Source: Melampsora larici-populina 98AG31 (Eukaryota; Basidiomycota; Pucciniomycetes; Pucciniales; Melampsoraceae). Taken from it: DNA of 64,000 nt. Made by a program: the position numbers and the translations under genes. The stretch's first letter is position 1. Each line of letters starts with the position of its first letter. Positions 57,988 to 64,000 of this stretch are shown here, one piece after another. The notes beneath the pieces are model-generated. The model did not search any database. It was not told the origin of the DNA and worked only from the letters and a program-made list of their open reading frames with translations. The DNA is taken from NCBI RefSeq assembly GCF_000204055.1, contig NW_006768767.1, positions 1,156,168-1,220,167 on the forward strand. The letters run 5' to 3'.

Positions 57988-60182
57988 ATGAGGCGAAGAA
58001 TCAGAGAGATAGGATGGTTATTTAGTCAGCTCGATCAATCGTGGAGTACGATTTTGCTCGCTCCTTTGTATCTTTCTATCGCAAATTTAGTTTCCCAGGT
58101 ATTTCTCTTCGCACTTGAATCTTCTGAACTTGGAAATGACACAGTTAAAATCAGCTTGTTTGCCTCATGTTTCTCTTTACCATTCGATATGACGCTATCT
58201 GTTTACTGATCGTTTCCATTTGTCTAGCCGAACGAGACAATGCAAAACCCTTCAACAGAGATTTATGGGCCGAATCGATTTATTTCCTTTATGGATTGGT
58301 CCAATTTATCATTTGTCGAATCTTTGTGGTCGAGTTTATCAAAACAAAGGTTGAAAAACCACTTGGTAGAGTCGCAATTATTGGAGCAGGAGTCACTGGT
58401 GTATCTAGTGCAGCTCATCTTGTATCTCATGGTTTTGAGGTGACAATCTATGAACAAAAACCAAAGTTAGGGGGAATTTGGGCTGCTGTTAACCAGTTTG
58501 TCATTCCTTTCCTTCTTTACTGAAATATGGGTCCTCATCAGGAGGGATGGTCATCTAAATTATTTTTCATGCATGATTCAGAACTTCGAGTTTACAGCTT
58601 AACTCTTTGCTTTATCGATTTCATCCTGCTGTCATTTGGTCTCAAGGATTTCCAGTCAAACAGGTATGTCTGTATTTTCTTGCCTCACTTATAGGTTTGC
58701 TTAAGCTGAGAAATTTCTATTTTGGCTTCAAAGCATGAGATTCTATCTGAGATTACACGTATTTGGGAGCTTTATCGTCTCGAGTCTCGCACTAAATTCA
58801 ATGTGAGTGCTTAGTGATTAAATTTGATCTCGAACAAGATGTATGCGTTCCTTCCGTTCAATAACACTATACTTACGCTATCTGTCACTTGCTACCTCAC
58901 AGTATGCAGTCCGTGATGTACGTAGACGGATTCTGCCAGACGGGAAAACTCAGTGGACAATTGATGAAGGACATGATGGGGTGTTCGATGCCGTGATCGT
59001 AGCCATTGGAACCTGCGGACCTCCCAAGGCAATTCAAGGATTAGGAATAGATAGATTCACTGGACCAGTGGCTCATTCTTCAAAGCTTGATGGATTAGAT
59101 CTTAAGGGAAAGCGAGTTGTGATCATTGGAGGTGGTGCAAGTGGAGTAGAAGCTGCTGAATTAGCTGTAAACTCAAACGCGGCTGAAGTCAATCTTCTAG
59201 CCCGCTCAGATAAAGTAGACATCTCATTCATATATATCTTATCCTACATCTTACACGAAGCTGATGATTAGTCTGAACTTTCGCAGTGGTTTATTCCTCG
59301 AAATTGGTTTTTATCCATCCTACTGGGATGTTGCCCACGAAGACTCCAGAATTCTGTCGGAGCTTGGGTCGAAAGTGCTCTCGTGAGATTTCATTACGGA
59401 AATCTCAAACATCTTGCACCGGCCCATCAGCGTTTTTACTCCGATACTCCAATCGTCAATGATATATTCTTTCAACATGCTCGGTCTGGTAGGGCAAGAT
59501 ATATCCGAGGAGACGTAAGTTATCCACAAGCTATGATTCAGCTCAATGGACATCTGATCGCTCAATCTGATACGGGATATGCTTTTAACTTTGGAACCTA
59601 CTAGCTATCAGAAATTTTACCTACAGCACTCAAGTTGAATGTGCGAACTGATCGCACAAGTAAACCAGGCGATTCAGGTGTTGTAGAAATACTAAAAGCA
59701 GATGTTATAATTGACGTAGGTCTCAAATGAGCTTTACCGACTACCAAGATTGATAAATGGGTATTCTGATTTGTCTTTAATCATTCCAATGACGGCAGGC
59801 TACCGGGTATCATAGACCTGAATACGAATTTCTTCCTACAGTCAAACTATTTCCGAGCAAAGACTACTCCCCACCCCACATCTTTATGCAAACCTTTTCA
59901 GTATCGGACCCTACTTGTTTGATGACCAATGCAGCTTACTTTGATGGGGTCGGAGCTGTTGGACATTATCATATAGGTTAGTGTCTCATAAAACAAACTC
60001 GAGATAGGTGAAAGATACATGCAAACTGATTTGAATCTTTCACGTATTAAACTCGATTGTCACTTGTGCATTCAGGGATCTCTACCAGGCTTCTGATAAT
60101 GTTCTTGTTACAACCTGAAACTGCTCCTAAACGTGAACCCCCTGAAGCTCAATTCATAAAGCATAATCCACAAATGAACTGA
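57988..60182 (+). CDS. Flavin-containing monooxygenase-like protein
   Basis: FAD- and NADPH-dependent monooxygenase of the FMO/Baeyer-Villiger type; substrate unknown. Model: join(57988..58098,58155..58495,58582..58663,58734..58802,58903..59214,59287..59514,59605..59715,59799..59976,60076..60182), 512 aa, nine exons, all phases agreeing. Residues 1-90 contain hydrophobic segments, probably a membrane anchor. The FAD motif GAGVTG is at about 112-117, then GGIWAAVN. The FMO signature F-x-G-x3-H appears as FTGPVAH (about 251). The NADPH motif GGGASG is at about 275, and ATGY at 419-422. The stop at 60180 is followed by about 45 further in-frame codons that look coding (SATEMIKWVDQHRG), so this TGA may be a premature stop or an exon boundary misread. 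The first intron boundary is the least certain. Confidence 0.8.
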
Positions 60183-60879
60183 TCCAGCTTGCATTCTTTA
60201 TCAGCAACGGAAATGATTAAATGGGTAGATCAACATCGTGGTCTAGAATGCTTCGCGTCTGTTACCCAAATTCATTCTTCACAATTTCTGCACTTCATCA
60301 AATTTTTAAAGATCACTGAAACTTCTATTCAACAATGCAGTTATGTCGAATTGGTCTGGTGGTTCGTCGGCTTTCACCTGACGAACTTTATGCGAATGAG
60401 ATGGGCTATCTTCAATCTCTTTGGTTGGGGTCAGTTAAGGTCACCTTATTTATCACAGAAAAGTCGGTCTCCCCTCGAACATCCTAACATGACCCATTTT
60501 GAAATAGGTCTCAATACCCACAAGCTTCCCTTAGGGTCGACAGTTAACCGACCAATCATGGAGATGAAATGAAGCATATAACGGAATATCTGTGTTTTCG
60601 TGCTGAATATTTTCTCTTGATTCCAATATTCCCACTTATATAAAGCATCATTGAAAATTGTATCAATATTCAGTGTATATCTCAAAATACAACTAGACTG
60701 GGCGATAAAAATGTGACCCTCATAAGCTTAATTTCAAGCTCTTTTAGATTCACATCCTTCTTCAAGTCTTACATTTCTACCTTGACTTCTTTGAGAATCT
60801 ATCTGTGGTTGGCTTACTGCCTGTTTCAGGCTATATCAAGCACCTTGAACTCTTCTCATTCTTGTGTTCTTTGATGCAG
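60183..60879. other. Downstream of FMO, possible lost C-terminus
   Basis: The FMO frame stays open after its TGA to about 60572. An alternative frame near 60370-60440 (RLSPDELYANEMGYLQSLW) also looks protein-like. I could not join these by splice signals. Otherwise nothing is seen. Confidence 0.4.
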
Positions 60880-61788
60880 CCAACCAAGGCACGACTTGGC
60901 AGCAAGTTCCGTGGCTGGGGCGCGTGTTGTAGCGGCTACAAGCATATGCTAGTAGCACGACCAACGTGGCGTGCGAGAGGGAATTTTTCCCAGTCCTGCG
61001 AAGGAAAAATTCACCTCCTGTATCACACGCTCGATGGCCGAAGAACTCTGCACATCCTATTCCCGGAAGCACATTCAGTTCTCCACCATGTAAATATCCT
61101 TGTAGCATGTCGACGTGCACACACGAAAGACTTTCCTTAGACCCTGTAAAGACCCATCAAAGAGGTACCACAACAAGCACATCTTCCCCTTATCACCTGG
61201 GAGGTTGAAAGTCAGTTGACTCCTGCTGACCACAAAGGATTCCGCAAATCCTTTGAATAAATCACTATTCACAAAGGGTGCTCAACGGCAATCTCAGTCT
61301 AAATCCGACCAAAAGACTTTGAGATTTGTTTCAAAACCCTCTGTGTGTGCACGTCGATGTGCTACACAAATATTGACATGGTGCTCAGAATTTGTTATCT
61401 GTTGTTATTAACAACCATTTTCTTATCCAGTTAATCCTTGAGGTATCAACACAGATTCAAAAAAGCGGAACAAGGAAGAACATTCAAATCGTACAATCAA
61501 AAAGAGTTTAGAAAAGAAAGAAGTTCAACAAATCTTTGAAGGAACACCAAGAAAAAGCAAAAAGAAGAAGAGATGGTAACATTCTTAGAAGAGCTAGCAG
61601 AGTCACGGAGAAGAGCAGAGGAAGCGGTATGCAACGGGGAGTCAGGACCCAGACTTTGAAGCCGGTCTAGAAATCAAAACGAAGAGCGGAATCAAATAAC
61701 CCGCAACGAGAACGGTATCGAGGAGGAAGACGCGCCAGACTTACTTTCAGCCAAAGAAGAAATAGAATTTGTAAGCAACCACAAAGCG

Positions 61789-62343
61789 TTGGCGGAAGTC
61801 AGCGAAGCTCCGACCAACTCCGGGATGGTCAGCGGTGTAGAGGCAGCAGGTTTAATTTGTCCTTTTGGACAGGTGAGAATGGAGAAGGAGTCAACGGAAG
61901 CCAGCAGCAAACTGAGCGAAGAGGAAAGCGGAGGAGGTGATAGAAACACAGGGGAAAAGAATATGATGAGCAGTAAGTTGAAGAAGAACCTTTTTAGTAA
62001 ATTCTCATCCACACACACAATCTCAGTTTTCATAAGCCGTATCCGATCCCCCCCGTTTTCTTTCACATTCCGCTACCACACACACTTGCGAAAAACTCTC
62101 CATAACACCGCATGCACATTGGTGCAGACTCTGAAGAGTCCTCTGGCAACGCCGAGGCCCGCCGGAGCTATATACCGAGCTTTCGTTGCTACATCCCCCA
62201 TCACATTACAAGCACATTGGTGCGGGTTCAGAAGAATCCACCGGCAATGCCGAGGCCTGCCAGAGCTAAATGCCGAGCTGTACCCCCAAGGAGTTTCCCG
62301 TAAGATCCAAGAACGTTGGTCGGATTTCCACATGTCCAAGTGA
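61789..62343 (+). CDS. Unassigned ORF in 3-kb TIR element
   Basis: A 184-codon frame. The first 70 residues are acidic and Ser/Glu-rich (MAEVSEAPTNSGMVSGVEAA, EASSKLSEEESGGGDR). The rest is basic and Cys/Arg-rich and may be intron or another frame. A preceding frame near 61570 reads EEMVTFLEELAESRRRAEEA. The style suggests a transposon-borne gag-like or regulatory protein; no family recognised. Confidence 0.3.
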   Translation: MAEVSEAPTNSGMVSGVEAAGLICPFGQVRMEKESTEASSKLSEEESGGGDRNTGEKNMMSSKLKKNLFSKFSSTHTISVFISRIRSPPFSFTFRYHTHLRKTLHNTACTLVQTLKSPLATPRPAGAIYRAFVATSPITLQAHWCGFRRIHRQCRGLPELNAELYPQGVSRKIQERWSDFHMSK

Positions 62344-62598
62344 TCAATGCCAACGTAAGTCGAAGCTACTGGAGCTAATTACAAGGAGAGGAAAGAGGCA
62401 GACATCAGTCAAGACAGCTAGAGGTGGGAACTTCCGGAGAAAAGAGGAGTCGAATGAAGCGGGGAAGGGGAAAATTAGAGGTTACCCCTCCCTACGCAGA
62501 TGAACAACCCTCCTAAAAATTAATCCAGACAGACACGTCAAGAGTACAGTAATCTGACAGATGGAATTTTTTTTAAAAAATTTCCCTTTCCGTGTTAA

Positions 62599-62778
62599 GA
62601 CAAGCAACTAGACAGCCGGAACAGATGGTGGCTCACCATAGTAGACGCGTTCAACCGTAACGACGTAACGTTGGGCAGGACAATGCTCCAAGCATTTGGA
62701 GCAACGTACGGACACATACCGTTTGATCCCAAGGCGGAAGCCGAGAGGGGAAGAATAAAGGGATTTCAGATCCCTTGA
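62599..62778 (+). CDS. Unassigned coding-like fragment
   Basis: An open segment of about 59 codons ending at TGA 62776-62778. It includes RWWLTIVDAFNRNDVTLGRT and GATYGHIPFDPKAEAERGRI, which reads like real protein despite lacking an ATG. Probably an exon or relic of the element's own gene. No family recognised. Confidence 0.3.
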   Translation, partial: DKQLDSRNRWWLTIVDAFNRNDVTLGRTMLQAFGATYGHIPFDPKAEAERGRIKGFQIP

Positions 62779-63081
62779 TCAAACCAAACAACAGCTAATA
62801 TCAGTCAATGAACAGGATAACAGAATGATCCGGAGAATAGAGATGATAAGAGATGTTGTGAGGAAAAACTTTCTAAATAGTTAATTGAGAGAGAAAGAAA
62901 GTTTTTTCCTAGTCCGGATGGGTTGATAAAGTAGGATTAGTGTTACATCACGTGTTTAGGTTTGGACATGTACAAAAGTTAGTGAGTAAATAGACATGTA
63001 CAAAATGCATTATGTATTATCAAATTTGTATTGTTCTAAATAAGACAGAAAGAAAACATTAATCATTTACACGAATGTAGT

Positions 63082-63357
63082 TTGTTCCAACAAAGAAGAG
63101 CGCACCAAGAGCCACCACAAATGCCACGACGAAGACCCAGAACGGAGTCGTTAGTTGTAGACGAAGAACCTAGCCAGACGTCTGAACAAGCAACAATCAA
63201 AAAATCTCGTAAACAAGAACCTTCGAGGGTAGTAGAAGGGACAAAGACGCCAGCCGCTGAAGTAAGCAAGTCAGCCCAAGCGCAAGAGGCGCCGTCGACC
63301 CCGGGACTAGGCGAACAGGCTGTACTTGCATCGAGGCCGAAAGAGAAAGGCAAGTAA
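63082..63357 (+). CDS. Unassigned basic/Pro-Glu ORF
   Basis: A 91-codon frame, low in hydrophobic residues (PQMPRRRPRTESLVVDEEPS), probably disordered. It resembles N-terminal regions of fungal transposon gag-like proteins in composition only. It lies inside the TIR element at 60880-63871. Confidence 0.3.
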   Translation: MFQQRRAHQEPPQMPRRRPRTESLVVDEEPSQTSEQATIKKSRKQEPSRVVEGTKTPAAEVSKSAQAQEAPSTPGLGEQAVLASRPKEKGK

Positions 63358-63435
63358 AAGGAAGAGGAGGACACCGTGAACCCAGAGGAAGAGATTACCT
63401 TCATTGACGATCAACAACTCTCCAACAACAGCCTC

Positions 63436-63556
63436 CTCCATTCTAATTTGGAGTTGTGATTTTTATGTATATTACATCATTAGGAAATCACCAAGCACCT
63501 CCCTTAGGATCGCAGATAGTTCTGCTGCCCTAAGGGTTTGGGGGGGGCGCCGCCGG
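63436..63556. repeat. Direct repeat, copy 1
   Basis: About 120 bp starting CTCCATTCTAATTTGGAG, containing a hairpin with CCCTTAGG/CCTAAGGG arms, and ending in a G-run plus CGCCGCCG. Nearly identical to 63880-64000, offset 444 bp. Confidence 0.85.
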
Positions 63557-63879
63557 CGGGCCTCTAGGTTTGCGTCGGTGAGAAATTTTGTTCTCTTCCG
63601 CCAAACCTGGGGACCACGACTTTGCCGGGTGGGTGGGTGGAAATTTTTAGTGATGAAATATAAGTTTTACGAAACTTGAGAGGATCTGAGTTGTGTCGAT
63701 GGCAGAATGCTCGTCTAGCGGGAAATTGAGGTTGCGGGAAAATTCTCAATATTTTCTTGCAACTCAATTCTGGAAGAAGCGCACGCGGGTTACCCCGCTA
63801 CAAGCATATTCTGACATCTTTACACAACGTCCTATTTCATGGAACTCCGCACCAAGTCGTGCCTTGGTTGGTGCTCACA

Positions 63880-64000
63880 CTCCATTCTAATTTGGAGTTG
63901 TGATTTTTATGTATATTACATCATTAGGAAATCACCAACCACCTCCCTTAGGATCGCAGATAGTTCTGCTGCCCTAAGGGTTCGGGGGGGGGCGCCGCCG
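63880..64000. repeat. Direct repeat, copy 2 (cut by window end)
   Basis: Same 120-bp sequence as 63436-63556 with a few substitutions, starting 9 bp outside the right TIR of the 3-kb element. It runs to the edge of the window. Confidence 0.85.

Larger units (their letters stand above)
60880..63871. mobile_element. Unclassified 3-kb element, perfect 20-bp TIRs
   Basis: CCAACCAAGGCACGACTTGG at 60880-60899 is exactly complemented at 63852-63871, and similarity continues inward as AGTTCC(G/A)TG and further to GCTACAAGCATA words. No clear target duplication is visible. It contains coding-like frames of unknown family (61789-62343, 62599-62778, 63082-63357) but no recognisable transposase. Confidence 0.65.

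Noticed and set aside
1..64000. CRISPR arrays, bacterial operons, riboswitches or rho-independent terminators
   Set aside because: The sequence is eukaryotic, with spliceosomal introns; no regularly spaced direct-repeat array of CRISPR type is present.

Overview
The window looks like nuclear DNA of a filamentous basidiomycete. A rust fungus (Pucciniales) or a close relative is my best guess. It has short GT-AG introns (about 55-135 bp), AT-rich intergenic DNA, full-length eukaryotic housekeeping genes, intron-bearing tRNA genes, small secreted cysteine-rich proteins, and a very heavy load of DNA transposons, MITEs, a DIRS-type element and a chromodomain Ty3/gypsy element. The lineage is inference; no marker gene was searched.

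Layout. 1-5.7 kb: no gene, but a cluster of inverted-repeat mini-elements (TA-flanked, TTA-flanked, and a hAT-type MITE with an 8-bp target duplication). 5.8-11.4 kb: a compact gene island with PEX5 (-), a DCAF7/WD68-type WD40 gene (+) sharing a 244-bp divergent promoter with it, and the urease accessory gene ureD (-), followed by a tRNA-Phe. 11.6-27.4 kb: repeat-rich DNA holding a 3.4-kb Tc1/mariner-like transposon whose transposase gene is split by a 0.5-kb MITE, several further MITEs, and two sets of degenerate tandem repeats. 27.5-31.1 kb: a second tRNA-Phe and an eight-exon GPI ethanolamine phosphate transferase 1 gene (MCD4/PIG-N). 31.5-35.6 kb: two paralogous small secreted six-cysteine proteins in opposite orientation about 3.4 kb apart, the best candidates here for an undescribed effector-like family. 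36.2-42.7 kb: a decaying DIRS-type element with tyrosine recombinase. 42.9-55.6 kb: a hAT transposon apparently inserted in a RecQ-like helicase relic; it carries an 8.2-kb Ty3/gypsy chromovirus, whose gag holds another 2.1-kb insertion. 58.0-60.2 kb: a nine-exon flavin monooxygenase gene. 60.9-63.9 kb: an unclassified element with perfect 20-bp terminal inverted repeats.

The host genes are mostly unconnected: peroxisomal import, an adaptor WD40 protein, urease maturation, GPI-anchor synthesis and a flavin oxidoreductase. The strongest large-scale signal is layered transposition, with target-site duplications visible at several levels, plus a transition-biased decay pattern (C-to-T type nonsense changes and repeat copies that differ almost only by transitions). 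Exon coordinates were derived by hand from splice signals and reading-frame phase.
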